DNA of 39,215 nt from a virus: positions 1 to 39,215 of IMG/VR virus record IMGVR_UViG_3300033145_001968; one strand, given 5' to 3'. The translations under genes were made by a program, and so were the position numbers. Under the pieces are notes generated by a model that did not search any database, had not been told where the DNA came from, and was given only the letters and a program-made list of their open reading frames with translations. Shown here one piece after another: positions 21,634-29,942 of this stretch. How positions within the stretch are numbered: the stretch's first letter is position 1; the number at the start of each line of letters is the position of its first letter.

Positions 21634-24000
21634 GTGAAACGCAGAAAGAAGAAGGCGAATAGCGACGCCGCGGGCGTCGCGGCCACGGTCGCGGCCGTCG
21701 AGCAAGGCGACCTGGCCGAGGGCATCACCGTACCTGAGCGGGAGAAGAGAGAGCGGCCGCGGGCGGACCTGGTGCTGGTCCCGGTAAAGGACATCACCGT
21801 CCAGGCCAACGCCCGGACGCGAATGGACGAAGGGCTCCTGGCCAATCTGGAGGCCTCGATTCGGTCCCTCGGCCTGATGGAGCCGGTCATCGTCCACAAG
21901 CGCGGGGCGGCATTCGTCATGATCGCCGGCCACCGTAGGCTTGAGGCGGCCAAGCGGGCCGGCGAGGACCTGATCGAGGCCAAGGTCTACCACGACCTGG
22001 ACGACCAGCTCGCCGTCCGGATGCAACTGACGGAGAACCTGCAGCGCGAGGACCTCAACCACATCGACGTGGCCATGGCCCTGGGCCGGGCCACAAAGGC
22101 CGGGCTGATGGTCCCGCAGATCGCCGCCCAGATCAACGCCTCGGATGACTACGTCCGCAAGCACCTGAACCTGCTGCGGCTCTGCGCCCCCGTCCGGGAG
22201 CTGGTCGCCTCGGGCCGGCTGCCGGTCAAACAGGCGGAGCTGCTGACCCTGGTCGGCGACGACAAAGGCCAGATCGACCTGGCCGGCTCGGCCGTTGAAA
22301 TGAAGTACTCCACGGGCAAGAACCCCGGCTGGAAGCATGACAAACCATGGGGCGGAAAGCCTGGGGATCCGCAGGACTACGTCATGCCGGCGGCGAAGCT
22401 GAGAGACATGGTCTCCTGGCGACTGAAGGGCCTGGCTGCCGGCGGCTGGCCGCTCGACAAGCCCTATGCCGGCCAGCGGGCCTGTGCCGGTTGCCCGGAC
22501 AATTCCGAGACCAGGGCCGACGACGCCATGCTCTTCGAGGGCGTCCGACCCCAGCACAGCAACCGCAAGGGCTACTGCGGTGACGGCACCTGCTACGCCA
22601 AGAAGCTGCGTCTGCGAGAGAAGGACCTGACCAAGAAACGCGCCGAGGCCAAGAAGGCCAAGGCCAAGAAGATCGCCAAGGCCAAGCGGGCCGGCCTGGC
22701 CGTCTGCCCGGCCTGCAGCCGGATCCTCGACGAGAAAGAGAAGCTGGCCAAGAGCCCGGTCTCGGGCGAGAAAGCCTGCCCCAAGTGCGTGGCCAAGGAC
22801 CAGAAGAAAGCCGACCGCGGCTATGGTGGGAACTACGAAGAACAGCGGAAGGCCCGCGAGAAGAAACTCGCGGTCATGAAAAAGGCCTTCCCCGGCACCC
22901 CGGGCCAGCGCTACGCCGTCGCCCTCTGGAACTACGGGTCCAAGAGCATGGCCGCCGTGCGGAGCTTTGTTGTGGCCGGCGACCTTCCGCCTGACGCCGC
23001 GGTCATCGCCGCCCGCCTCGGAATCGCCTTCGGCGTCGACCACTCGGGCTGGGGAACGCAGCTGAACAAGGACCGCAAGGCCCTGGCCGCCGAACTCGCA
23101 AAGCCCGACGTCTCACTATCCCCCAAGCAGCTGGCCCAGTACCTGCCGGTCGACCGCGACCTGGACCGCCGGCCCCGCGTCGAGGAATACTCCTGCGAAA
23201 TTGCCGGCGTACCCCTGACCAGCCGGACGCTCTCGGCCATCACCCTGACCGAGGCCCTGGCCGGCCGTTGGGGCGTCGAACTCCCGCCGCGCCCGCAGAA
23301 GCGAGCCTTCGCCAAACCGCCGGCGGCGGCCAAGAAAACGACGGCCCAGAGATTCGCGGCGGAGAGGAAGGCGGCGAAGGCGGCGGCCAAGAGGAAGGCC
23401 GGCAAGGCGAAAACAGAGAAGGCCAAGAAGGGCGTCTGCCGGGCCTGCGGCTGCACACAAGCCAAGGCCTGCCCCGGCGGCTGCTCGTGGCGGGACCGCC
23501 CGAAGAACACCCTCTGCAGCAAGTGCGACCCCCAGGCCCTCTTCGCCAACATCGTCGCCGGCGACAAGGACTTCTCCGCCAGCAGCGTCCAGTGCTGCCG
23601 CAGCGTCCACGTCCTCGAGGCCGCCCAGGACTTCGGCCTCAAGGAAAGCTGGCATCGGACGGCCGTCAAGAAACGGCTGGCCGAGTTGAAGGCCCAGACA
23701 CCGGCGGGTGATGGAAAGAAAAGCGTCGGTCAGATCCTGGCCGAGACCGACCTGTTCTGCACCCGCCAGTGTGACGACTGCTCGATCGGCTGTGCGATGC
23801 CGGGAGATCGTCACGAGCGGATGCGCTTCGCCATCGAGAAGGGCAAGAAGGCCGAAGGCCTGCCGGCCATAGAACGGTGCACCGACGCGGCGTTCCTCAC
23901 CAAAGCCCTCCAGATCGGCAAGGGCGACTGGCGGCGCAAGGCGATCCGCGACCGGATCCTTGGCCTGGACGAAGAGATGAGCGAGGACAAGGACACATGA
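21634..24000 (+). CDS. Large ParB-like protein with zinc clusters
   Basis: 788 aa from GTG 21634, which has GGAG nine bases upstream; ATG 21610 lacks a ribosome site. Residues about 45-190 are a ParB/Spo0J nuclease-type domain (VLVPVKDITVQANARTR... FVMIAGHRRLEAAKRAG... AVRMQLTENLQREDLNHIDVAMAL) followed by a ParB helix-turn-helix. Cysteine clusters appear near 285-390. A lysine/alanine-rich linker comes near 570-600. A second zinc module follows (CRACGCTQAKACPGGCSW... CSKC), seen in other phage ParB-like proteins. It is much longer than chromosomal ParB (about 300 aa). Segregation, gene control and nucleotide-dependent clamp functions are possible. Confidence 0.82.
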   Translation: MKRRKKKANSDAAGVAATVAAVEQGDLAEGITVPEREKRERPRADLVLVPVKDITVQANARTRMDEGLLANLEASIRSLGLMEPVIVHKRGAAFVMIAGHRRLEAAKRAGEDLIEAKVYHDLDDQLAVRMQLTENLQREDLNHIDVAMALGRATKAGLMVPQIAAQINASDDYVRKHLNLLRLCAPVRELVASGRLPVKQAELLTLVGDDKGQIDLAGSAVEMKYSTGKNPGWKHDKPWGGKPGDPQDYVMPAAKLRDMVSWRLKGLAAGGWPLDKPYAGQRACAGCPDNSETRADDAMLFEGVRPQHSNRKGYCGDGTCYAKKLRLREKDLTKKRAEAKKAKAKKIAKAKRAGLAVCPACSRILDEKEKLAKSPVSGEKACPKCVAKDQKKADRGYGGNYEEQRKAREKKLAVMKKAFPGTPGQRYAVALWNYGSKSMAAVRSFVVAGDLPPDAAVIAARLGIAFGVDHSGWGTQLNKDRKALAAELAKPDVSLSPKQLAQYLPVDRDLDRRPRVEEYSCEIAGVPLTSRTLSAITLTEALAGRWGVELPPRPQKRAFAKPPAAAKKTTAQRFAAERKAAKAAAKRKAGKAKTEKAKKGVCRACGCTQAKACPGGCSWRDRPKNTLCSKCDPQALFANIVAGDKDFSASSVQCCRSVHVLEAAQDFGLKESWHRTAVKKRLAELKAQTPAGDGKKSVGQILAETDLFCTRQCDDCSIGCAMPGDRHERMRFAIEKGKKAEGLPAIERCTDAAFLTKALQIGKGDWRRKAIRDRILGLDEEMSEDKDT

Positions 24001-24602
24001 AGGGCTCCCGCCCCCTGACAACCTCCGAGGTCCGCAAACTTCTGGCCGCCTTCGACCGGCCCGGACAACACCCCGCCTGGGCCAAGCGAAACCGATGCCT
24101 GTTCGTCCTGGGCATCACCTGCGGCTTTCGCATTTCGGCCATCCTCTCGCTGGCCCGCAGCGACGTCATGACCCCGGCCGGGAAGGTCGCCAAGACCGTC
24201 AGCATCGCCAGGCGCCACCAGAAGGGCCGCCGCGAGGGGATGACCAAGCCAATCAACGCTTCGCTGCGGACGGCCCTCGAGGCCTGGCTCTGGGCCCAAC
24301 AGAATCTCGGCTATGACCGCGGCGACACGCCGCTGTTCGTCTCGAGCCAGGGCCGCCAGGCCATCGGTCGCGGCCAAGCCTACCGCATCATCCTGGCCGC
24401 CGCCCGGGCCGCGGGCCTTGACGGGCGGATTGGCACCCACAGCATGCGCAAGACCTCCGGCATGCGCATCTACCTGGCCACCGGCAAGGACATCCGGGCC
24501 GCCCAACACCACCTGGGCCACGCCGACGTCGGCAGCACCGGCCAATATCTGGACCCCGACGAAGCCGCCGTCGACCAGGCGATCGAGAAAATGGAGATCT
24601 GA
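23997..24602 (+). CDS. Short tyrosine recombinase (catalytic domain only)
   Basis: 201 aa, ATGA overlap with the ParB-like gene. All core residues are present: R45 (CGFRISAIL), H148xxR151 (HSMRKTS), the GH box H175 and Y184. It lacks the N-terminal core-binding and arm-binding domains, so it is the size of fimbrial FimB/FimE recombinases. It is distinct from the integrase at 30744. Its coupling to a ParB-like gene suggests a role in resolving multimers or in a DNA-inversion event, but no target site was found. Confidence 0.88.
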   Translation: MKGSRPLTTSEVRKLLAAFDRPGQHPAWAKRNRCLFVLGITCGFRISAILSLARSDVMTPAGKVAKTVSIARRHQKGRREGMTKPINASLRTALEAWLWAQQNLGYDRGDTPLFVSSQGRQAIGRGQAYRIILAAARAAGLDGRIGTHSMRKTSGMRIYLATGKDIRAAQHHLGHADVGSTGQYLDPDEAAVDQAIEKMEI

Positions 24603-25507
24603 TGAGCGCAAGCGACGGCCGACCCAAAATTACCGCCCTCTCGTCCTGGTTTGGAGGCAAGCGGACCCTGGCCCCCACGATCGTCGAGGAACTCGGCCCC
24701 CACCGCGCATATTGGGAGCCGGCCTGCGGCAGCATGGCCGTCCTATTCGCCAAGCCGCCGTCCAACCATGAGACCGTCAACGACCTGCACGGCGACCTCG
24801 TGAACATGGCCCGCGTCATCGCCTCGGACGCCGCCTTCGCCCTATACGACCGCCTGATGCGGACCGTCATGTGCGAGCCGCTCGTCACCGACGCCCGCGC
24901 CCACGTCGCGGCCGACATCGACGCCCCCGCCAGCGGGACCGGCGGCGACGCCGACCGGGCCTACTGGTACTTCGTGCTTTCCTGGGCCGCCAGAAACGGC
25001 GTGGCAGGGGCGGCGCGTATGACTTTCCAAATGGCCGTCCGCTGGACCTCCGGCGGCGGCAGCGGCTCGGTCCGCTTCCGAAGCGCCGTGGACAGCCTGC
25101 CCTGGTGGCACCGCCGCCTCCGGAACGTGGAGATCTTGCGGCGCGACCTGTTCGACGTGGTGCCGCGCATCGCCGACCAGCAGGGAACGGTCATCTACAT
25201 GGACCCGCCGTACCTTCGCCGCGGCGGCCGGTCGGGCGCCCAGGCCTACCTCTACGAATTCGGGGCAGGCGACCACCGCACCCTTGCCGAACTGCTCGCC
25301 CGCTTCAAGGCCGCCCGCGTGGTCGTCAGCTACTACGACGACCCGCAACTCGCCGAACTCTACCCCGCGCCGCACTGGACCAAGCGGCTCGTCTACCGCC
25401 AGAAGAACCTCCACGTTCAGAGCCGCCGCGGAGTCGGCAAGTCCACCGCCCCCGAGGTCCTGCTGCTGAACGGGCCAAGCTACGCCAACAAGGAGCCGGA
25501 GAACTGA
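24602..25507 (+). CDS. DNA adenine methylase, D12 (Dam) class
   Basis: 301 aa, overlapping the recombinase stop by one base. The family motifs are clear: FGGK near residue 17 and EPACGS near 39 (SAM binding), then DPPY at residues 201-204 (catalysis on adenine N6). The end carries the family tail with E(V)LLLN. The enzyme probably methylates phage DNA, protecting against restriction or marking the origin. Target sequence cannot be told. Confidence 0.92.
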   Translation: MSASDGRPKITALSSWFGGKRTLAPTIVEELGPHRAYWEPACGSMAVLFAKPPSNHETVNDLHGDLVNMARVIASDAAFALYDRLMRTVMCEPLVTDARAHVAADIDAPASGTGGDADRAYWYFVLSWAARNGVAGAARMTFQMAVRWTSGGGSGSVRFRSAVDSLPWWHRRLRNVEILRRDLFDVVPRIADQQGTVIYMDPPYLRRGGRSGAQAYLYEFGAGDHRTLAELLARFKAARVVVSYYDDPQLAELYPAPHWTKRLVYRQKNLHVQSRRGVGKSTAPEVLLLNGPSYANKEPEN

Positions 25508-25509
25508 CC

Positions 25510-26208
25510 ATGGCCGAGAGACCCCTGGCATTTTGCGCCCAGATGAGCCTGGCCGCCCGCGACGGCGACAAGACCGAGACCCGGCGGATCATCAAGGACG
25601 TCCCGGAACGGACCACGACCTGGACCCGCATGCGGGAACCCGTCAGCGGCCGCGACTACTTCCTGCCCTGCCGCAAGCGAAGATTCTGCGGATCCGCCGG
25701 CATGCAGACACAACTGATCCCGACGGCCAAGAGCCCCATCCTGGCCTTCGCCGACAAGGGCGACCTGCTCTGGGTACGCGAACCCATCTATGCCTCGGCC
25801 CCCTCCGCCGAGAGCGCCGACCAGTGGGCCGTCTACAAAGCCGACGATGCCCCGACCGACACCGCCTGGCGATGGAAACCGCAGGGCCTGCCGGGCCGCT
25901 ACATGCCCAAGGCCCTGGCCAGGACCTGGCTCGAAGTAACCCGCCCGGTCCGCGTCGAGCGGCTGCAGCAGATCACCACCGCCGGAGCGCTGGCCGAAGG
26001 CATCGCCACCTGGTTTCATGGCCTGACCGCCGAGCAAGTCGCGGCCGCCGGCCAATGGGGTCGCCAGCACCCCAAGATCAAGCCCGTCGCCATCCAGCTA
26101 TACGGCGCCCTCTGGGACAGCCTCAACGCCGACCGCGGTTACCCCTGGGACGACAACCCCCGGGTCCAGGTCGTGGCCTTCAAGAGAACGGAGCCGCCCA
26201 ATGGCTAA
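25510..26208 (+). CDS. ASCH-like phage protein
   Basis: 232 aa. It belongs to a well-known phage family of unknown role: an N-terminal DGDKTETRRII segment, the GDLLWVREPIY strand, RYMPKALARTWLEVTRPVRVERLQQIT, and an ending with LWDSLN...WDDNPRVQVVAFKR. The ASCH fold is thought to bind RNA or nucleotides. It overlaps the next gene by 8 bp. A larger frame starting upstream is a shadow of the methylase gene. Confidence 0.8.
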   Translation: MAERPLAFCAQMSLAARDGDKTETRRIIKDVPERTTTWTRMREPVSGRDYFLPCRKRRFCGSAGMQTQLIPTAKSPILAFADKGDLLWVREPIYASAPSAESADQWAVYKADDAPTDTAWRWKPQGLPGRYMPKALARTWLEVTRPVRVERLQQITTAGALAEGIATWFHGLTAEQVAAAGQWGRQHPKIKPVAIQLYGALWDSLNADRGYPWDDNPRVQVVAFKRTEPPNG

Positions 26209-26542
26209 GACCGAGCCCAAGCGCGAGCTGACCGACGAGGTCTACACCATCGACGAGGTCGCCCAAATCCTGAAGGTCACCCGCCGCCAGGTCGAACTCC
26301 TGGTGCAGCGCAAGCAGCTGCGGGCCGCGCGCGTCGGCCGCTGGCTGCGGATACACCGCGACGCCGTCTGGGAATTCCTGAAGGCCGACGGCCGCCTCCG
26401 GCTCGCCGCCGACAAGACGATAGTCCGGGCCATGGACAAGGCCAACGACGCCCGCCAGAAGGCCGAACGCGAGGCCGCCCAGGGCCGCCAGGAGATCGCC
26501 CGCCTGACCAAACGCCTCCGCCGGCAGAAAGGACGCCACTGA
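26201..26542 (+). CDS. HTH_17/excisionase-family DNA-binding protein
   Basis: 113 aa. Residues 14-60 (YTIDEVAQILKVTRRQVELLVQRKQLRAARVGRWLRIHRDAVWEFLKA) are the MerR-like winged helix-turn-helix of excisionases and related regulators. The C-terminal 45 residues are a charged coiled-coil. It could be a regulator or a recombination directionality factor for the short recombinase. The second such protein, at 30490, sits next to the integrase. Confidence 0.82.
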   Translation: MAKTEPKRELTDEVYTIDEVAQILKVTRRQVELLVQRKQLRAARVGRWLRIHRDAVWEFLKADGRLRLAADKTIVRAMDKANDARQKAEREAAQGRQEIARLTKRLRRQKGRH

Positions 26543-26553
26543 TGCCGCTGAGT

Positions 26554-27117
26554 CTAGCCGCCAGAACGCATACGCCCGGGGAGTTTGAGTTCTTTCCCGG
26601 TGGCGAGAGAACGGGGGGGGTCTTGGCTCCATGCGTCGGCGAGGTCGAAAGCGTTGGGCGACTCGTCGTCGTATTTGTACGTCGGCCTGAGCTTCTCTAT
26701 CAGATAAATGAGGCCCCCGTGGTAGCGGCGGTAAAGCAGCGTCTCGTCGACGTGCCCCACTTGGATCTGCAACGCGAGCAGATCGAGGGCCGAGACGATC
26801 TCCCAGCAGTCCACGTCCCTGTGATCTCCCGGAAACCTCTCGAAAGAATCGTCGTCCCTGCCTACGCGGCGGTAAACGTCCTGGTCGATCCGCGCGAAGC
26901 AATCAAACGTGGCCTTCACTCTCACTTGGTCACTGCGGCCTTGATGGGCGTCCCTTGTGACCTTGAGCGTCTCAGAGCGGAAGTAGAGAGTAGCCAGAAC
27001 GCCGAGGATCGAAACCACCACCGCGACGACGCCCAGAACGGACTCGGGATAGGCCGTAATCGCCCAAGCCCCGATACCGACGGCAGCAATCGCAACAACA
27101 AGCAGAAGAAAACGCAT
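26554..27117 (-). CDS. DUF4760-like membrane protein (moron)
   Basis: 187 aa from ATG 27117, which has GGAGGTG directly upstream. Two transmembrane segments (residues 3-21 and 25-45) are followed by a cytoplasmic helical domain (FDCFARIDQDVYRRVGRDDDSFERFPGDHRDVDCWEIVSALDLLALQIQVGHVDETLLYRRYHGGLIYLIEKLRP). This resembles DUF4760-type proteins. The gene opposes all neighbours, has more balanced codon use, and has its own promoter. A lysogenic conversion or superinfection-exclusion role is inferred. Confidence 0.72.
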   Translation of the reverse strand: MRFLLLVVAIAAVGIGAWAITAYPESVLGVVAVVVSILGVLATLYFRSETLKVTRDAHQGRSDQVRVKATFDCFARIDQDVYRRVGRDDDSFERFPGDHRDVDCWEIVSALDLLALQIQVGHVDETLLYRRYHGGLIYLIEKLRPTYKYDDESPNAFDLADAWSQDPPRSLATGKELKLPGRMRSGG

Positions 27118-27141
27118 AGAACACCTCCGATCTGGTCGGCC

Positions 27142-27170
27142 AGTATGGACCACGGAATGGCAAGTGTCAA
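27142..27170 (-). promoter_or_regulatory. Promoter of the DUF4760-like gene
   Basis: On the reverse strand, TTGACA (27165-27170) and CATACT (27142-27147) are spaced exactly 17 bp. The start codon is about 25 bases downstream of the -10 box. This is one of the best sigma-70-type promoters in the window. Confidence 0.75.
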
Positions 27171-27194
27171 GGTGCCGATGAGAGGATACCACTG

Positions 27195-28067
27195 ATGCCG
27201 ACTGACATCGAATGGTGCGACGAGACCTGGAACCCCATCATCGGCTGCAGCAAAATCAGCGCCGGCTGCCGCGGTTGCTACGCCGAACGCATGGCCGCCC
27301 GCCAGGCCGCCATGGGCCGCGAGGACTACCAACACGTCGTCACCCCGGCCGGGAACTGGCTCGGCCAGACGCGGTTTGTGGAGTCGGCCTTGGACAAGCC
27401 CCGCCGCTGGACGCGCAAGCCGCGCCGCATTTTCCTGGGCTCCATGACCGACATCTTCCACCGTAGCGTCCAGCCGCAGTGGCTAGACCGGGTGCTGGAG
27501 GTCGTCGCCGCCGGCAAGATGCACACCCACCTGGCCCTGACCAAGCGGGCCTCGAGCATCGACCCGAAACTCTACGACGCCAGCGACCAGGCCCCGCGCC
27601 GCCTCCTGGCCGCCGGCGAGACCATGGCCAACCTGCACCTCGGCGTCACCATCGAAAACCAGGTCGCCGCCGACATCCGCCTGCCGCACCTGATGGAACT
27701 GGCCGCCTGCGGCTGGACGACCTACGTCTCCTGCGAGCCCCTGCTTACCCACCTCGACCTGGCCAACTTCCTCGGCCCGGCGCGCCTGGCCGGCGTCATT
27801 GTAGGCGGCGAAACCGGACCGCAGGCCCGACCCATGAACCCCGAGTGGGTACGCTCGATCCGCGACCAGTGCGCCGCCGCTGGCGTCCCGTTTTTCTTCA
27901 AATCCTGGGGAGCCTGGGTGCCGGACAGCTACCGCGACTGGCGCAAGCACGAACGCATCTGGCTCGAGCCCGACGGCCCGAGCATGTGGCGACACGGCCA
28001 GGAGGCGAAACAGTTAGACCGACACCGCCTCCTGGACGGCCGCCGACACAATGACCTGGCGGCCTGA
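27195..28067 (+). CDS. DUF5131 (Gp37/Gp68 family) phage protein
   Basis: 290 aa. The opening TDIEWCDETWNPIIGCSKISAGCRGCYAERMA with C18, C25 and C28, then IFLGSMTDIFH, GVTIENQ, YVSCEPLL and GGETGPQARPMNPEWVRSIRDQC are all hallmarks of DUF5131. The cysteine arrangement suggests a radical-SAM-like Fe-S enzyme, but the reaction is not known to me. The family is common in phages near DNA metabolism genes. Confidence 0.9.
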   Translation: MPTDIEWCDETWNPIIGCSKISAGCRGCYAERMAARQAAMGREDYQHVVTPAGNWLGQTRFVESALDKPRRWTRKPRRIFLGSMTDIFHRSVQPQWLDRVLEVVAAGKMHTHLALTKRASSIDPKLYDASDQAPRRLLAAGETMANLHLGVTIENQVAADIRLPHLMELAACGWTTYVSCEPLLTHLDLANFLGPARLAGVIVGGETGPQARPMNPEWVRSIRDQCAAAGVPFFFKSWGAWVPDSYRDWRKHERIWLEPDGPSMWRHGQEAKQLDRHRLLDGRRHNDLAA

Positions 28068-28083
28068 CGAAAGGACCCAAGCC

Positions 28084-28368
28084 ATGGCAAAAAACCAGTA
28101 TGACGCGCTGAGCCGCGCCGTCGACGCCTTCGCCGCCCGGATGAAACAGAAACTCCACGCCCAGGCCCACCGAGGATGGTCCGGCTGGAACGCCGCCCAC
28201 TACCGCAAGCACCTCGCCAACAACATGGTCGTCGCCGCCGCCCGCCTCTACGCCGGCGACCAAGGCCAGGACCTGCAGCAAGCCGTCGACGTCGCCAACT
28301 ACGCCATGTTCCTGGACCACCTGGACGCCGAGGCCGCCGCGAAACAACGAAAGGACAAGCCCAAATGA
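28084..28368 (+). CDS. Small conserved-looking phage protein
   Basis: 94 aa from ATG 28084; an upstream in-frame ATG at 28051 overlaps the preceding gene and lacks a ribosome site. The sequence is helical, with GWSGWNAAHYRKHLANNMVVAAARLYAGDQGQDLQQAVDVANYAMFLDHL. It may be a small accessory protein in nucleotide or DNA metabolism. It overlaps the next gene (ATGA). Function not recognised. Confidence 0.65.
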   Translation: MAKNQYDALSRAVDAFAARMKQKLHAQAHRGWSGWNAAHYRKHLANNMVVAAARLYAGDQGQDLQQAVDVANYAMFLDHLDAEAAAKQRKDKPK

Positions 28369-28730
28369 CCCACAGCTACATGGTCGAACAGATGGCCCGA
28401 TGCGACCGATGCGGAGCCTGCTGTCGCCACAGCATCCTCGAGGCCGACGTCGCCGACGCCATCCGCGAACCCGCCCTCTGGGACAAGGGCCTGGTCATGA
28501 ACGGCCTCGGCAAGATCGAGGACGAAGCGGAGTGGGCCATCAACCTGAACGGCTCGCCCGAAGCGCCGGCCTGCGTATTTCTGGAGGGCAACGGCTGCTC
28601 GATCTACCCGACCCGGCCGCAAATGTGCGTCGCCCACCTGCCCGGCAGCCCCCGATGCACCGACTCCCGGAAGGCCGAAGGCCTGGACCCCGTCGCCCTG
28701 ATGGAGGACTTCAAAGACGCCGACTGGTAA
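28365..28730 (+). CDS. YkgJ-family cysteine-cluster protein
   Basis: 121 aa. CDRCGACC at residues 13-20, then ACVFLEGNGCSIYPTRPQMC, are the two halves of the YkgJ/CxxCxxCC cluster, which binds zinc or an Fe-S cluster. The RPxxC ending is typical. The exact function of the family is not established. It is coupled to the small gene before it. Confidence 0.85.
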   Translation: MTHSYMVEQMARCDRCGACCRHSILEADVADAIREPALWDKGLVMNGLGKIEDEAEWAINLNGSPEAPACVFLEGNGCSIYPTRPQMCVAHLPGSPRCTDSRKAEGLDPVALMEDFKDADW

Positions 28731-28732
28731 GC

Positions 28733-28808
28733 CGCGCAACAATCTGCGGTAACTTAGCGAGCCGGCCCTGAACGTGGCTGGCAAGACCCTGACAGATGCT
28801 GAAAGGAG
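28733..28808 (+). promoter_or_regulatory. Duplicated leader, copy 2 (before the helix-hairpin-helix gene)
   Basis: Aligns with 21547-21624 (see that entry) with a 2-bp gap. It fills most of the 84-bp gap between two genes and includes the AAGGAG ribosome site. An imperfect inverted repeat (gccggcc/ggctggc) occupies the position of the hairpin in copy 1. Confidence 0.6.
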
Positions 28809-28814
28809 CCGGAC

Positions 28815-29354
28815 ATGAGCGAGGACAAGAAAAAGCCGGACCAGCAGCCCGAGGCGACTGACCCGGCCACCGCAGCCGCCGCAATTCGCATGGCCCAGGA
28901 CCTGAAAGGCCTGCACACCAGCCTGGGCCAGGCCAAGAAGGACCTCGGCGTCGCCCAGACCAAGCACACGGCGACGGGCGACCGCGTGAGGGCCGCCCGC
29001 AGCCGGATCACCGAGATCACCCAGAACATCCTGACCAAGATCGGCAAAGAGACCGCCGACCTGCCCCTCTTCGACGGGCTCGCCGAACCTGGTGACCCCA
29101 ACGCCTGGCGCGAGGTCCCCATCGACCAGATCGTCACCCTGCCGCGAATCGCCAAGGCCCTGAAGGCGGCCGACATCACCACGCTCGGCTCGCTGCGGGA
29201 CTTCACGGCCCGCCAGGCCGACGATGGCTTCGTCGACGAGCCGCTGACGGTCATCGACGGCATCGGGCCGGCCGCCAGCGAGCGGATCACCAAGGACCTC
29301 GACGCCTGGCGGATAACCGCCCTGGTCCAACACCCCGAATGGACCGAGGCCTGA
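28815..29354 (+). CDS. Helix-hairpin-helix protein with coiled-coil
   Basis: 179 aa. Residues 20-75 are a charged coiled-coil (GLHTSLGQAKKDLGVAQTKHTATGDRVRAARSRI). Near residues 155-165 the motif VIDGIGPAASERI is a helix-hairpin-helix (GIGPxxA), which binds DNA without sequence specificity. It shares its leader with the ParB-like gene, so the two may be co-regulated. Function otherwise unknown. Confidence 0.68.
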   Translation: MSEDKKKPDQQPEATDPATAAAAIRMAQDLKGLHTSLGQAKKDLGVAQTKHTATGDRVRAARSRITEITQNILTKIGKETADLPLFDGLAEPGDPNAWREVPIDQIVTLPRIAKALKAADITTLGSLRDFTARQADDGFVDEPLTVIDGIGPAASERITKDLDAWRITALVQHPEWTEA

Positions 29355-29384
29355 GACCGACAACCCAAAGGAAAGGACAGACCC

Positions 29385-29942
29385 ATGAGCGAAGCCACGG
29401 AACCGAAACGGCTGGACCTGCGACTGGTCGAACGCCCCGAGATTACGCAAATGACCGACGCCGTCGGCCGCGTCCTGCAGGGATTCACCCTCGAACCTTG
29501 CCGGACGCAACCCGGAGTGCCCGCCGACAAACAGTGGATGGCCCGCCTGGTATTCCGCGACGCCCCGCCGCCGATGATCGCCTGCCCGGGACGGCCGGAC
29601 CATCTGCTCAACGCCGCCAAGGCCGCCGCCATCCTGCAAGAAGCTGGCCTGGGGTATCCCCAGGACCTCGCCCCCGCCCCGAACGCCGACGCCCCGGCCA
29701 GCGACCACAAGGAACGACTGCGGCTGGCCTTGGTCGAAGCCGAGAGCGTCCTGCATGTGGCCGCCCGGGACATCGGGGAATGGTGCCAATTGGCCGACGC
29801 CCAGCGCGCCGCGCACGAGGACCCCGACCACGCACCACTTATGCCGACGAAACGCGCCACCAAAACCAGCCGCACCACCAGGGGCCATTGCCAGCGCCTG
29901 GCCGGCCAGCTGAGAGAACTCGCAGGAGAACTAAGGACATGA
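29385..29942 (+). CDS. Unknown accessory protein
   Basis: 185 aa, ribosome site AAAGGA. N-terminal half is mixed alpha/beta (RLDLRLVERPEITQMTDAVGRVLQGFTLEPCRTQPGVPADKQWMARLVFRD); the C-terminal half is helical and charged. I do not recognise the family. It overlaps the next gene by 4 bp. Confidence 0.6.
   Translation: MSEATEPKRLDLRLVERPEITQMTDAVGRVLQGFTLEPCRTQPGVPADKQWMARLVFRDAPPPMIACPGRPDHLLNAAKAAAILQEAGLGYPQDLAPAPNADAPASDHKERLRLALVEAESVLHVAARDIGEWCQLADAQRAAHEDPDHAPLMPTKRATKTSRTTRGHCQRLAGQLRELAGELRT

Noticed and set aside
21540-21662. 40-codon frame starting ATGA after the small early gene
   Set aside because: It coincides with the duplicated leader and ribosome site of the ParB-like gene, so the open frame is probably incidental; the matching leader at 28733 has no such gene.
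26542-27195. Forward frame of 217 codons opposite the DUF4760-like gene
   Set aside because: The reverse-strand gene has a perfect ribosome site, a near-consensus promoter and membrane segments; the forward frame looks like its complement.
27195-28067. Second canonical radical SAM enzyme
   Set aside because: Cysteine spacing is not CxxxCxxC; the DUF5131 family call is kept and the mechanism is left open.
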